From contig OW387150.1 in the NCBI GenBank assembly GCA_936440205.1, forward strand, positions 34,519,795 through 34,583,794: 64,000 nt of DNA, in the 5' to 3' direction. Source of the DNA: Lepidonotus clava (taxonomy: Eukaryota > Annelida > Polychaeta > Phyllodocida > Polynoidae). Every line of letters starts with the position of its first letter. Positions within the stretch are counted from its first letter, which is position 1. Positions 50,225 to 63,059 of the stretch are shown here, in pieces. A program made the translations under genes and the position numbers. The notes beneath the pieces are model-generated. The model was not told where the DNA came from. It searched no databases and saw nothing but the letters and a program-made list of their open reading frames with translations.

Positions 50225-52140
50225 TCTGCAGTGATTACCTACATGGTGAGGGCAGCACCCTGGGGGGGGTGATTGTTACATGGTGAGGGCAGCACCCTGG
50301 GGGGTGATTAATATTGTTACATGGTGAGGGCAGCACCCTGGGGGGGTGATTGTTACATGGTGAGGGCAGCACCCTGGGGGTGATTGTTACATGATGAGGG
50401 AAGCATCCTGGGGGGTGATTGCTACTTGGTGAGGGCAGCACCCTGGGGGGTGATTGTTACATGGTGAGGGTAGCACCCTGGGAGGGGGGTGATTGTTACA
50501 TGGTGAGGGCAGCACCCTGGGGGATGATTGTTACATGGTGAGGGCAGCACCCTGGGGGGGGTGATTGTTACATGGTGAGGGCAGCACATCGGGGGGGGGG
50601 GGGGTGATTTTTACATGGTGAGGGCAGCACCCAGGGGGGGGTGATTGTTACATGGTGATGGCAGCACCCTGGGGGGTGATTGTTACATGGTGAGGGTAGC
50701 ACCCTGGGAGGGGGGTGATTGTTACATGGTGAGGGCAGCACCCTGGGGGATGATTGTTACATGGTGAGGGCAGCACCCTGGGGGGTGATTGTTACATGGT
50801 GAGGGCAGCACATCGGGGGGGGGGGGATTTTTACATGGTGAGGGCAGCACCCAGGGGGGGTGATTGTTACATGGTGATGGCAGCACCCTGGGGGGTGATT
50901 GTTACATGGTGAGGGCAGCACCATGGAGGGTGATTGCTACATGGTGAGGGCAGTACCCTAGGGGGTGATTTTTTACATGGTGAGGGCAGCACCATGGGGG
51001 GTGATTGTTACATGGTGAGGCCAGCACCCTGGGAGGAGTGATTGTTACATGGTGAGGGCAGCACCATGGGGGGTGATTGTTACATGGTGAGGGCTGCACC
51101 CTGGGGGTGTGATTGTTACATGGTGAGGGCAGCACCATGGGGGGTGTGTGTGATTGTTACATGGTGAGGGCAGCACCCTGGGGGGGATGATTGTTACATG
51201 GTGAGGGCAGCACCCTGGGGGGATGATTGTTACATGGTGAGGGCAGCACCCTGGGGGGGGGGGTGATTGTTACATGGTGAGGGTAGCACCCTGGAGAGGT
51301 GATTGTTACATGGTGATGGCAGCATCCTGGGGGGTGATTGTTACATGGTGAGGGCAGCACCATGGGGGGGTGATTGTTACATGGTGAGGGCAGCACCCTG
51401 GGGGGGTGGGTGATCGTTACATGGCGAGGGCAACACCCTGGGGGATGATTGTTACATGGTGAGGGCAACACCCTGGGGGGTGATTGTTACATGGTGAGGG
51501 CAGCACCCTGGGGGATGATTGTTACATGGTGAGGGCAACACCCTGGGGGGTGATTGTTCCATGGTGAGGGCAGCACCCTGGGGGGGGTGATTGTTACATG
51601 GTGAGGGCAACACCCTGGGGGGTGATTGTTCCATGGTGAGGGCAGCACCCTGGGGGGTGATTGTTACATGGTGAGGGCAGCATCCTGGGAGCAGGGATGT
51701 AAGTCAGGGCTGGCTAAAAGTCTGACATCATAAGTCTACGCTTAAAGAATGAGAGATAGCAGATTCGCAGTGAAACTAGATTCATAGCAATATTAACCAA
51801 TCAGTAGCCAGTATTTATTCACTCCCTTTTACAGCTCTCAGATTTTGCATGTGATCTGAACTTAATCTGAAATATATCTGAAAGTCTAAACAGCTTCTGA
51901 GGCCCTGTCAGGTGCTTTATTAGGTAATATTGTTGACTAAGTTCTGACTGCTACTTCACTGTTGTTTTACTGTAGTTTTAGTACATTTTAATTGTGATTT
52001 CATTATTTTTCTAAAGTTCTGATGTCAGACAAATATCAGTGATTGTTACATGATGAGGGCAGCAGCCTGAGGGGGGGGGACTTACATAATGAAGGCATTA
52101 GCCCTGGGGGTCTGATTGTTATATAGCAGCACCCAAGAGG
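50225..52140 (+). repeat. G-rich minisatellite, unit about 37-41 bp, interrupted by an element
   Basis: About 37 units of GTGATTGTTACATGGTGAGG plus GCAGCACCCTGGGGGG run from 50225 to 51690. A few decayed units reappear at 52038-52140 after an insertion. Within 50450-50920 a block of several units is itself duplicated (the ACATCGGGGG variant recurs). Minus-strand Pro/Ser-rich ORFs here are repeat translations. Confidence 0.95.
51692..52037. mobile_element. Element of the CAGGGATGTAAG-end family inside the minisatellite
   Basis: Left end CAGGGATGTAAGTCAGG, and both ends hold GTCTGACATCA in inverted arrangement. Minisatellite units continue on both sides, so it inserted into the array. The right end is less well preserved and no clear target duplication is visible. 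Confidence 0.5.
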
Positions 52141-53700
52141 CTAATTTTTACACAGTGACTACTACGTTATTATTACAATGGTCCAAAGCTTTTCAATGGA
52201 CATCAAATCAAAACTCTTATGTTTGTCGTAGTGGTAAGACAAATGTATTTTCTGAAATAACCAGTATAGTCAAATTCAATAACATAAAACAAATGTATTT
52301 TCTGAAGGTGACGTCCCTTCGTGTTTTGTTTATTTGTTGGCAACATGATGGCACAGATCCTAAATGTTAACGGTGACTGCACACCTACTAGTAGCGCCAC
52401 TTTGACACCTGCTATTGGCAAGTATAAATAACTGTGACCCAGTCAACTCAATGATAATACGCGTGGCGGCGAAGTACAGGCATCTGTTTCACTTAGTATG
52501 GGTGGAATATCATAATTATTATCACAGAGTCATGTTTCAACAGCCTCACACAAAAAAGGCCCAACTCACTTGTTTAAGCAAATCCCAACTGACTTGTTGG
52601 TACATTCAATGTGATTTGTAAAGGGATGATAGTTAGGTCTGATAAAAAAAGATCTGAAATGAAGTGATTAGTTTTCCAAGTAGCCTTTACATGTAACACA
52701 CATCTTCAGTCATGACCAAAAAGGAAAGTAAAGAGAGAGAGCAGATCTACCTGGAGGAATGATTTCTGTTCTTTTAAATTGCTGCAAGTGAGTAAGGTTA
52801 TTTTTGAATGAGGCTGGCGGTTTGCATACAGCTGAGATATAGGTTTAGCACAGACCACAGAATTAGCAGCACTCAACTGACTTCTGTTATAGTTCTATCG
52901 TCTATATGGTCTAGGTGGGTTCCGGTCAATGGTCACAGATACAAATCAGCAAGGCGACTCCGGTGAGAATGGATATTCCAGATGAAATAAAATTATGACT
53001 TGACCTTGGCAATAACATTCAATTACAATATACTTGTCGATAAATAAATGTCATGGTCTTATGTTATTACAATCGCATGTACAATACGGTATCAAAAATT
53101 TCCAAAGTATTTCAGTATGTCAGAAACCTATTGCTCATCAATATGTTCACATCCAACTTCCGGTATTCCTTAAAACATCGTACTGCTGACATTGTAGTGA
53201 ACTGTTGAGACTCTCAAATGGTCTATATATTGAAACACTTGTGCTCAACCTCCTACTTATTGGGTAAACATAGATCTTTTGAGATAGGGTTCATTTGTGG
53301 ACAACTGTTTCCCCAGCCCCACCTATTACAGATCGCTCACTGTTCGACCACAAGGAAATAACCTGAGAAGCCCACGGTTGTGAAAATGCCACAACAAACA
53401 ATACAAACACAATATTTAAAACAAGTATTAAAATTGATTGACTTATGTCCCCTTAATCTTCCCAGTTATCAAGTGTAAATATGTAATAAATATTAAGCAC
53501 ATATTTGTTTAGTCATTACACTATTCCAATCCATAAACTCAAAAACTTGGGCTAAAACAAAGTAAGCAACAAAAGGTTAAGGAGAGGTGTCCTAATCATC
53601 AAATATATAGCAGTGGCCTTTGGAATATATATGAAACCAAGAAAACCAAAACAAAGCACCTGCTAGTAGGCTTAGACCTGTGATCGGCTAGTTACTGGGA
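52141..53700. other. Spacer without supported genes
   Basis: AT-rich. ACAAATGTATTTTCTGAA occurs twice 50 bp apart (near 52240 and 52290). Otherwise nothing recognisable. Confidence 0.45.
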
Positions 53701-53714
53701 TGTCACTGTAAACA

Positions 53715-54201
53715 TGACGTCACTCAGACATTAAAGGTGAGACGTCACGTGCACCTGTGTAAGTATGTATTTCTACATGTGATGACGCCACAGTACAGGG
53801 TGGGGGTCAGCTGTGTGATTGCATAATTATAATGACGTCACAAGAAAGGTGTGATGTCAGTGTTAAATATCAATTTGTATAACGTGACGTCATAAGAGAC
53901 AACCGACTTGGCCTGTGAGATTGCTTCTCCGTACTTGTGTGACATCACAGTAGACGGGTGGCATCAGTGGAGGTGTGACACCACAATTCAGCCATTCGGT
54001 TGCTCTGTAACATTTTTGTAATGACGTCACAGTTGGCTGTGATATCAAGAGATCAGTTGTACAATGCTTACGTTATATGAAGTGAGATTACTGGCATGTG
54101 ACGGCAGCAGGTGTGACGTCACGCTTCAGCTGTACTGGAGGTGTGTGAACATCTGTACTAAGATGACGTCATTGCAGCGGGATGACGTAACAGTGATGTC
54201 A
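53715..54201. promoter_or_regulatory. Cluster of CRE palindromes (TGACGTCA)
   Basis: Perfect TGACGTCA at 53715, 53833, 53885, 54022, 54114 and 54164, plus near matches (GAGACGTCACGTG near 53740, TGACGCCA 53783, TGATGTCA 53852 and 54194, TGACGTAA 54183). Spacing is often near 50 bp and many sites are followed by CA or GTGTG, so this may be a decayed tandem repeat that kept its CRE cores. It lies about 1 kb past the ISYNA1 stop. CREB/ATF binding is inferred from the motif. Confidence 0.7.
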
Positions 54202-55173
54202 TTATGTGGTTACAATATCAAGTGCTTACTTATCATATGAAACCTGATTGTGAACATTTGTGTACAGTTTCCTTTTACTTTTTCAAACTTATCAAGACCC
54301 TTATGATCGGACAGCGGAGAGGACAATTCGGTGCTCTGAGCACTCAGAAGTAGAATAGGCACTGTTTCTGGACTTTACCCGCCAATAAAGGTCCCAGTAC
54401 TTTGGTCAACTTGATGCATGTACATTTGGAATCACCACACACATTTTCAGTCAATATTTCACAAATCTATACACTGTGAAGACAAGTATAAAACAGATAC
54501 TTAGCTACCTAGGGCAAAGTGCCTCACCCCAGCTGTTAATTAACCCTTTATTACAGACTAAATTATTGCACTTTCACTTTCATTTTCCCTAGTACCTATT
54601 GATAATGGTTATGGTGTTGCTTTTGTGAAGGTTTGTACTCGAGATAATGATCCTGCGCATCACATGAACCGATATCACGTCCCGCTTTACCCGATCACCG
54701 TGTTATGACTACAACTAACTAATGTCTAAAAATCTTCACAACTCTTTTTAACACTTTTGTGTTCAAACCATTAGGAGATAATGTGATCTCACATTCAATA
54801 CTTAATATCTATCTGCCAATTTCATACCACATTAATTGGTAATCATTTTCTGATCCATGATATACCCATGATATCATTTTTACAATCAACTCAACAAATT
54901 TACAAAATATCATACAATATTTTTACATTGTAAAAAAACTTCGCTTTTCTGACCCCCTATAGATTATTAGCCTGCCTTTCCCAGACCCTAGACACTCGAT
55001 TCTTTATGATATCTTATCAGTTCTGATAATTCTTTGGAGATATGCACATTATATAAGAAGATGAAATACTCTTGGTACTTTCCCAATGGAGCTCTTGCAC
55101 AATTCACATTCTCAACCTACTAATCATATAATTATAAAGCTTTATGTTCATGCTTTTTTGCTCATAGAATGCC
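54202..55173 (-). other. Probable ISYNA1 3' UTR and flank
   Basis: AT-rich with no other gene. A minus-strand AATAAA (plus strand TTTATT at 54547-54552) could end the ISYNA1 transcript about 620 bp past its stop. Confidence 0.4.
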
Positions 55174-58100
55174 TCACTTCTCAATCTCACTATCACTGCT
55201 TGAAGGTGGTGTGGTCTCACCATTGACGTGGTTGCCATTGGTGATACCACCGTTGCCGACAAGCACAGTGGTCTGTCCTGCAGCCCGGACAGCCCCATTC
55301 AAGACACGCTTGGCAGCTGTTGGGGCAGCGTAAGGTTCTGGGACGGAAGTTGATGCAGGCCGCTTCAGGGCGAGCTTTTCCCACTTGTACTCAAGCTGCA
55401 TATGGTTTATTGGGGCAAGACCCACGCATGCCCTGTAAGAGACCAAGTGACACATGGTGAGTTTTATGTTCTCCGAGTTGTTCTACTTAAGTAAAAAAGT
55501 TAGTAAAATTGTTTCTGATGCAGACTCAATGTTTCATAACTTATACCATATTTCTAAAGGTAGCCATTTGCCCTTTATTTACATTTAAACTGATAAATTG
55601 AGAAAGTTGAAAATCTGGTCAAAACTGGACAAAGCGGCCAATATATCCATAAAACAATACTTTTAATTTTTTCAATTATCTTATATCTTGTTAATTACTG
55701 TTAGTAATTCATATGAATTATGACTGCTTTATGATAAAATCAAAGATTGATTTGTTACCTAAGGATGTTCTCAATGCACATTTTCTGCCTGAAGAGTGCA
55801 TTGACAAGAGGGGCGCCGGCCGGGACCATGGGGGCCTTGAGGAGGTAGGAGAGGACGGAGAGCACCGAGTTGAACCGCTCAAACTCAGACTGTCCCTCCA
55901 CGCGGAATGTGATACGCTGAAACAATTGAGTCAAAGAAAATAAATGAAATGTTACAGGTAAGTCTCCTTCCTTAGCAATGAAATAATGATATATTTGTCG
56001 ATTACAAAACTCCATTTGTGGGAATATAAGTCGGGGACACTGAAAAAATTGGAAATAGCAGTAAGAAAATCTGATTATATCTTTAAATGTTGTGAAATGT
56101 GTTCTAGAGATCAAATTTTGAAATTGATTTTTTTAAGATGCTGAAGAAGAAAAATCCCAAATCCGAAAAAAAACGAAAAATTTTCATCCTTGTATATATG
56201 CCATATGTGGCCATAACTTCGAGAATCTTGAAGAGTAGGGTAACAGGCATATTGAGTTACAAAACACTAAAAAAACGAAGAGCAGCTCACCTGACAGAGT
56301 TCAGTGAGGATGACGAGGTCCAGGATGATGGGGGCGGCGAGCAACGAGTCTTCACATGTGTTGTGGATAGCGATGGTCGACTTGCCGCCCATCATGATCT
56401 CAGACACATACTCGTCCATTGCCCGCTTTGAGTCTCCCACATACGGCACATATTTTATCACTACCTGGAGAAGGAAAAGAGGGTCTATTATATAATGTTT
56501 ACTTCATTTAAATGTATTCTATGAAACATCTATGTTACCGTCCTACGACGTTAGCTCACTGTCTAGAATAAAAGCACCATCCATGGAACATGCTCTATGA
56601 CACCACTCTATAGCAAGACGTTAAAACGTTACACTTACAGGGTAATCCATCTTATTGTGCTAAAAACACATGGCCAAAGTAAATGTACTCACTGTGTGGT
56701 CGGGTTTCTCGCCTGGTGCATACAATGTGCTGTTGGAAGCTACCATGTCGTCTACTACATTACTCTTGGAAATCTGAAAGGCATAATCATTCATATTAGT
56801 AAACGTATGAACAATTACATATGTTGGAACTGAAGCTGTAACCTATCTACATTGCAAACTAAGTTAAGTAAATTACTATAGTCGTAACTATTGATACGGC
56901 AAGTTTTTGTTCTTTTTCAAAGCAAAATTAAGTGATTTCATGGATGTAGTTGCTATTAAGATCAGAAGGAAAAGGCGGGTACTTATTCAGTAATATTTCA
57001 GATATAAGTTTACAGAAGCGTTTCTCTACAAATTTATAGATAAGAATTCTTACAAGAAACAACACAATATTCCCTATTTATTGCACACTTAAAAAAGCTT
57101 AGAGCTGTAACAAAGTGCCCAGGACCCACCTCCTTGGAGCGGAACTGTTGCGGTGCCGACAGATTCTTGCCATCGTTGTTTCCGAGGTGGTTGTAGCTGA
57201 CGATGGATGTGGGTTTGATGCCTGCAGACACGAGGAAGTCAACGAGCACTGACTTGAGCTTGGTCTGGCCTGACTTGAAGTCGTCACCACCAATGTAGAC
57301 CTGGTGTTGGGCGGCCAGCTCGATGGCTCCGGGGACGAAGGTGTTCTGTGGGCTCCCATTCAGGTACGAGCACTACGGTACATGGGACATGATACTTGAA
57401 ATGTGTCCTGTTCATTTCATGCTTTTCATTGATGCATGAAACTAATGAACCTGTATCAGACTATGTTATGACAAATTGATATATATATATATTTACTACA
57501 GTATAGAATTTACAATAAAATTGAAAGAGATGTGATTAAACTCTAGCTTATCAGTTTGGTTCTGGGAACCACTGAAGAAAACAATCACTTAGAGAAAAGT
57601 GTTAAACCCTCCTGTAACCCTTTACAAAGGCTTTGCTTCTTGCCCAGTTAGGATTCATACCTTTTCAAGAATGCTGGCGACTGCAAACACTGTAGAGGCC
57701 GACACCTCAGACTCGTTTCTCTGGATGGCCGACAGGAGGTTGTCGGCGGTGTCGTTCAGCCCCGGCCTCACATCACAGAACCTCTCCGTGTTAGCCGTCC
57801 ACAGAACGATCACCGTGTCCACGCCCTGTCAACACAGACCATGTCTTAACTGGGGTATGTTGGCATATCAGCAAATTACATAATTCATCTGATATTATAA
57901 AAGGAAATATAAGGCTTATTGAATTCATTATACTACAATATTTCATGTGTATTTTCTTTTATCATTCCACTAGTAAATAAAAAGGGTCCCGTTTTCAACG
58001 TCCCGGATGAGTTAACCTGTTGCCCCATAATTCTATTTGATCACTGATGATGGCAGTTGACCAGCGAAACGTGAAAGTGCCCGGATTGAAGACTATGAGA

Positions 58101-60617
58101 GGAAGCGGAAATAACGCCGTATTGACGTAGCAAAAGACAGATTTATGATGTCCCAAAAGGAATCAGCGTTTTCCCATCACAGAGCGACACTCGTTGCCGT
58201 TGCTACCATGGTGCCGTTCATGTGATGATTTATAACTAGATTCTTGAGGTAATAGGTTCTTTTTAATGTTAACTTTTAGACACAGAGCAGGGATCATTAC
58301 AACACATCATGTGTTTCAACTTTGGCGGCAATGGTGCCGTTCACCAAAACCTAAAGACCACGCATGCGGATCTGTGATGCTACGTTCACGGATGTACAGC
58401 CGATACGACGTTGCCGTTTCTACGACATTGCCGTCATGTCTATTTTAGCTGGTTTCTTTATCAAACGTTTGTCACTCTGAGTCTCAGGTGGAGACACAGT
58501 GTTCAAGAGACCCACGAGGCGAATAAACCCCCAACAATCACGTAGCCATCTGGCATGGGAATCAGACAACAACTTCCGCCCGCCCGCGAGTCACTCTCCC
58601 AGCAGAGAGTGGTGTTTAGGGAACGTTACACCAATTTCTGTTAGGAGAGTGATGACATGTGGCGGGATTTTGACACCCTTCCTGGAGCAGGGCAGATCTA
58701 GGCCTATATCTAATGAGAGACTTTTGGAACCATGCACTTATGCCATTAGGCCTACAAATGTCGTTTTATGGATCTAGATCTAAATCATAAATGAGAGAGG
58801 AAGGCTAAATCGTGGGCCTAAATCAGGGACGGATCAGGGGATCAAGGGGGGGAGGGGGGCTACTGGAAAAATATCCGCTGGACCTCCAGAATCAAAATTT
58901 GGCTAAAATGGCCTAAATCCGTCCCTCTAAATGGAGCATTCAATGTTTCTCGAAAATCTAGAGCCGGAGGCTCTTGTTCAATTAAAATTGCTGCTTGCTT
59001 TGTGTACTCTCTAGTCTAATTCGTATAACTATTTTCTCTTTTTCTTTTCTTGGAGGGGGGGGGGGGGGGGGGGTTGTGTGTGCAAACTATTTCAAACTGT
59101 AGTATGAAATATAGTAGTAACTATATACCTATGTCCAATAACTCTTTGTAGAGTATTTAAACACAGTCAGTAAACCAAAAGCAAGACATCTTTATTGAGT
59201 AAAACATTTTCTTTCTAAATAGAAACCTCTAAGTAGAAATGTGTTTTACCTGTTTGGTCTTGAAGTCACGAATGTCTTTGCGGATCTGCTCGACATGTTC
59301 CCACTTAGTGCCGGGCAGCACGTTGTCAGCGCGGTCTGCCTGGTTGGCTGCGATGAAGTCAGGGTAGTAGACGGAGGGTCGCGGGACCAAACCCTGCAGG
59401 TGGGGGACGAGCTGTCGCTGGAGGTCGTACTCCAAGACACGAGACCGCTCCATGGCCTCAGCCAGGTTCACCGAGGAAATATCCCAACCTGGTGAGAATA
59501 AGGGATATCTCTGTTGTATTATCATTTCAAATTTGAAAAGATTTTTGCCACTATTTAACTTGCATTTTTAAGGGCTTTTTGTCTTAAATAATCAAATCAA
59601 GACACTGCATTTTTCATTTTAATGGGTTAAACCTCTCACTGCGGGCCAAGGGATATTCCTGATGTATCATCATTTGTAAAAGATACTTTACATTAACTTC
59701 AATTCAGGCAAATGTCAAATGTCAATTATTTTTGTCTTCCTGTAGTCACTTACCATCAAAGACGATGTCGTTGGGGTGGACCATGGGCAGCAGGCTGTTG
59801 AATGGTACGTGCACCTCCCCGCCGGGCCCGGTGCCCAGCAGCATGGTGGCGGCCTGCGTGATGGACCCGAAGTAGTCGGCGCTCCGCACGCCATCCTTGG
59901 TGTGCCACGTCAGGCCCAGCTTGTTGGCGATGCAGGCTGCTGTGACGGTGCTACCATTGTTACCGCCCCATCCCACCAGCATCACACCAACGCGTGGCAC
60001 CTACAACATAATGTATGTACTTTTAAATACATTACTATGGATAATATGCAGAAATGCGAATGAGATATTCTTGGTAAAACTGTTAGTTAACATGACATTA
60101 TCTGAAATCATTGCATACAATTTTTACACTTGGTCCATGATTTTTCGTTTGAAAAAGAACCAAAAACTCTGAAGCTCAAAAATGACAAAATAAAATGATG
60201 TCACTTGAATTTGTTTGTAAACAAAATGGAATTTTGGTGACTCCACGTTGATTGAAGTGTACTATTATCGACATAGGTATTTAATGTCTAGCTTGTTTTG
60301 ATGCTTGACATTTACCCCATACATCTTCTTTTCTAAAGACTAATGGACCTCTTTATTAAGGGCCTCGGGCCCCTGGTTATTTCAACACATGCTCTCAATG
60401 CAGAATTGCAGGGCAGCCGTCATCCACAAGCTACCATTATGTTAAACCAAGTACTTACCTTCCTACATGTCCTAAAAGTATACTGTGTAGATCTTGGGGT
60501 CGCGATCAGTTTTCGGCCTCTCTGTTCTACGTCGGTGGTTTGGTAGTCGTACGTAGTCTCTATCAGGTCGTCTGTGTACTTTACGTTGGGGCTGTTCACC
60601 TCCACCTCGGTCGCCAT
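55174..60617 (-). CDS. ISYNA1: Inositol-3-phosphate synthase (ISYNA1/INO1 family), complete
   Basis: Cytosolic NAD-dependent enzyme that makes 1D-myo-inositol 3-phosphate from glucose 6-phosphate, the committed step of inositol synthesis. Exons on the minus strand: 60459-60617 (ATG), 59754-60000, 59250-59488, 57661-57825, 57130-57372, 56693-56773, 56291-56464, 55759-55916, 55174-55432 (TGA); phases all fit, 574 aa (human 558). Hallmarks: NAD-binding [10 protein letters not shown] (about 62-71), [46 protein letters not shown] (about 298-308, active-site lysines), [16 protein letters not shown] (329-344), [19 protein letters not shown], and [11 protein letters not shown]. The C-terminal tail after about residue 510 is Ser/Thr/Asn-rich and poorly conserved in the family. 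No break seen. An acceptor at 60637 shows that a non-coding leader exon lies upstream. Confidence 0.97.
56019..56192. mobile_element. CAGGGATGTAAG-end family member (about 174 bp), decayed
   Basis: Opens TGGGAATATAAGTCGGGGAC, with ACTGAAAAAATTGGAAATAGC inside, closely like the interior of 3079-3245, and ends TTTTCATCCTTG. The terminal bases have changed and no target duplication is visible. ISYNA1 intron 7. Confidence 0.55.
58824..58926. mobile_element. 103-bp element with 6-bp target duplication
   Basis: Ends CAGGGACGGATC and, inverted, AGGGACGGATT. CTAAAT abuts both sides (58818-58823, 58927-58932). Inside is a G-rich stretch. It resembles the GGGGCGGATCCAG-type elements at 47498 and 45166. 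ISYNA1 intron 3. Confidence 0.75.
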
Positions 60618-60636
60618 TTCAAGAGATTAAAGATCA

Positions 60637-60768
60637 CTGAAAATACAGATATTGGTAGAAGCTTGTTAGAGACGTATCAAGACAATTGGAGGATTTACAG
60701 TGCATCCAAGGGCAAACTTTGAGCCCAAGTAACACTAACAGAAGATGACGTTATTAACATAAGAACAA
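60637..60768 (-). other. Upstream border of the ISYNA1 start exon
   Basis: On the minus strand the sequence before the ATG reads GTATTTTCAG then TGATCTTTAATCTC, so the start exon has a 5' border at 60636 and about 19 nt of leader. The first exon must lie further right. Confidence 0.5.
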
Positions 60769-61106
60769 CCACGGGTAGACCTTAACTTTTTAGGCCCCTA
60801 GTCCGCCGGGCTAGTGGTTGTCTATTTGCACTAGCCCCAAACGTATTACACTAGTACCGAATTTAAGGGGTAAAATGGAAGGTTTTCAGGTCAATTTTCA
60901 TACAATTTTCTAGATATTATTAAATACAAACAATAATTTAGACATTATACATGTAAAGCAAGCTGATGGCTGACGACCCTTAAACCTATGGAAGACAACA
61001 AAGGGCCATTATTTACACTAGCCCATCGGGCTAGCTGTTCAAAAAACGCACTAGCCTTACTTGATTTGCACTAGTGTCAGTGCTAGCGGGCTAGTGCTAA
61101 GATTGA
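60769..61106 (+). repeat. Dispersed repeat family B, copy 2
   Basis: Aligns along its whole length with 3502-3818 (same orientation), with about one short insertion near 61040 and scattered changes. It lies in the presumed first intron of ISYNA1. Confidence 0.8.
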
Positions 61107-63050
61107 ACACTGACAACCGACCGGTGGTTATTTGACAAGTACAATACCCGCACAGCGTTTGACCATATCATCACTTGTTCAATAGGCCCGGAAACTGAGA
61201 TTACTTTGATAAAGGAAACAGCCCTCATGGAGAAAAACAGCCCTCATGTTTTAACATACATGTACATATTCCTGTACTGGGACTCAGTACAAAGAGCAGG
61301 CCAGTAATAATTGACTAGAAACGTAGTCCCAACAGATATATAAATCATTTTGTTTTATCAATTTTGGCTGACAATATCCATCATATTCTCGCATTACCAT
61401 GATTGGGTAACAGAGTGGGAGGTTTTGTTGCCCTGTGAATCATAACCTTAATTTGATCGAACCAATGGTCTCTTGATATTCTACTGCATCCCAATATCAT
61501 TTGCCCCATATGGACTGAGTTCTCTCGGGACCAGGCCCAGCAGGGGCCGAATTCTCGGGACCAGGCCGGACAAGGGCCGAACTCTCTAGAGGCCAGACAC
61601 CACCAGAATGCCACAGCAGGTGGTCTGGCATAAAAAAAAAAGTTGTTTTATATCACACCTCTCGGCAGATTACGAAATATCTTAAATTAGCGCATGTAAA
61701 TGAAGGCCTAATACTTTTTACATTACCTTTTTATGAAAAACTACAACTTTGTATCTTACTTTAAACACATGTGTCCGATTTTTGACACATAAAGGTATAT
61801 GCTAAGCCTATGGCTCTTAATAAAGTTAATTCTAATTATTGTTATTACAAATTTTGAAATTACCAACTTGGAATGTGCAAAGGCTCAATATTAAATCATA
61901 CAGATACATGTATACCTATGATTAAACACATTTTGTTCACCTCAGCTGTGAAGCGGCCACTTGGCAGGCGAGGTGCCAAGGGGATTGGTTGGGGAGGGGG
62001 GGGGGGGGGGGGGGGGGTATTATGCCGTAGTAACTTTCAGTTTAAAATGTAATAAAGTACATAGCCTGTAGGCACGGAAATATTCTTTTTTAATATAAAA
62101 TTCCTGCACCGGGAGGGTGCGGGGCAAAATTTTGCTGAGCACCCCCCCCCTTTTTTTTTTTCTTTCTTTTTAATTTCTGGATTCGTCCCTGGCCTGTCAT
62201 AGAGATAGGCCCACATAAATATATCACGGTCCCACTCAAATTTCATTTTCAAATTCCCAATGCGTGCCAGGCGTGCGCCCCCCCCCCTTTTTTTGTGGGG
62301 GGGGGGGGGCAAATTAAAAAAAAAAGTAACATAAATTTCCTGCCAAAGTAGGGTGCGGGCGAAAATATTGCTAAAGCACGTCCCCCCCTCCCTTTTTTTT
62401 CTTCTTCTTTTTTTTCTTTTTCAAAATCCCGGATAGGCTATGTATGTTCAACAGATCCATGGCGACTTGGCGACCCGTGACAGCCTAAACATGGATTATG
62501 GGCATTTCTCAAAATCGACATGGGACATGGGATTCACTAGAAACAACGACATGCCACATGGTATTTCTTAAATTCGACCCTTGATCGATACCCAAACTCG
62601 GGCCACTGAGTGATAGGCCCTATCCACTGTTACCAGGACTACCGACTCAGTGAACACTGATTGATCATGTCTATTTTTATCTCGACTCAAGTGGTAAGAA
62701 ACTCTAACGACCCACGTCGTACTCATATTCACGGCTATTGATCTGCTGATAGATTGCCTGACACACTAAACTCGCCGTGACACGGGTTGCCCGTTTCGGT
62801 CAGTGGCTGCTGTAGATACCAGTTACTCACTGACTCAAGTTACTGGGAGTGTAGGCGTGGCCATCATGACATGAGTGATGGAGACAAGCCGGTCGGCCCA
62901 CAGACAAACGCCCAAACATGACACAAATAAACAACGCTCGCACCTCCAACCTGTATCTACGTGGTCTATAAGGTTCAGTCACAAAATGTATATCCAAAAT
63001 ATAGAGTAAAAATGAGTTAGATAGAAGTAATTCGACAAACCGGTAGATCG
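61107..63050. other. Presumed ISYNA1 first intron: low-complexity DNA and repeat scraps
   Basis: Contains G runs near 61995 and 62290, CT/T-rich tracts near 62150 and 62390, and a short copy of repeat family E at 62499-62590 (GACATGGGACATGGG, TTTCTTAAATTCGAC). No coding exon is recognised. A leader exon could end at GTGAGTAAC on the minus strand near 62832, but this is weak. Confidence 0.4.
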
Positions 63051-63059
63051 GGAGGCAGA

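Noticed and set aside
50235-51634. Pro/Ser/Cys-rich ORFs on the minus strand
   Set aside because: Repeat translations of the 37-41-bp minisatellite (LPSPCNNHPPGC motif); the frame persists only because some unit lengths allow it.
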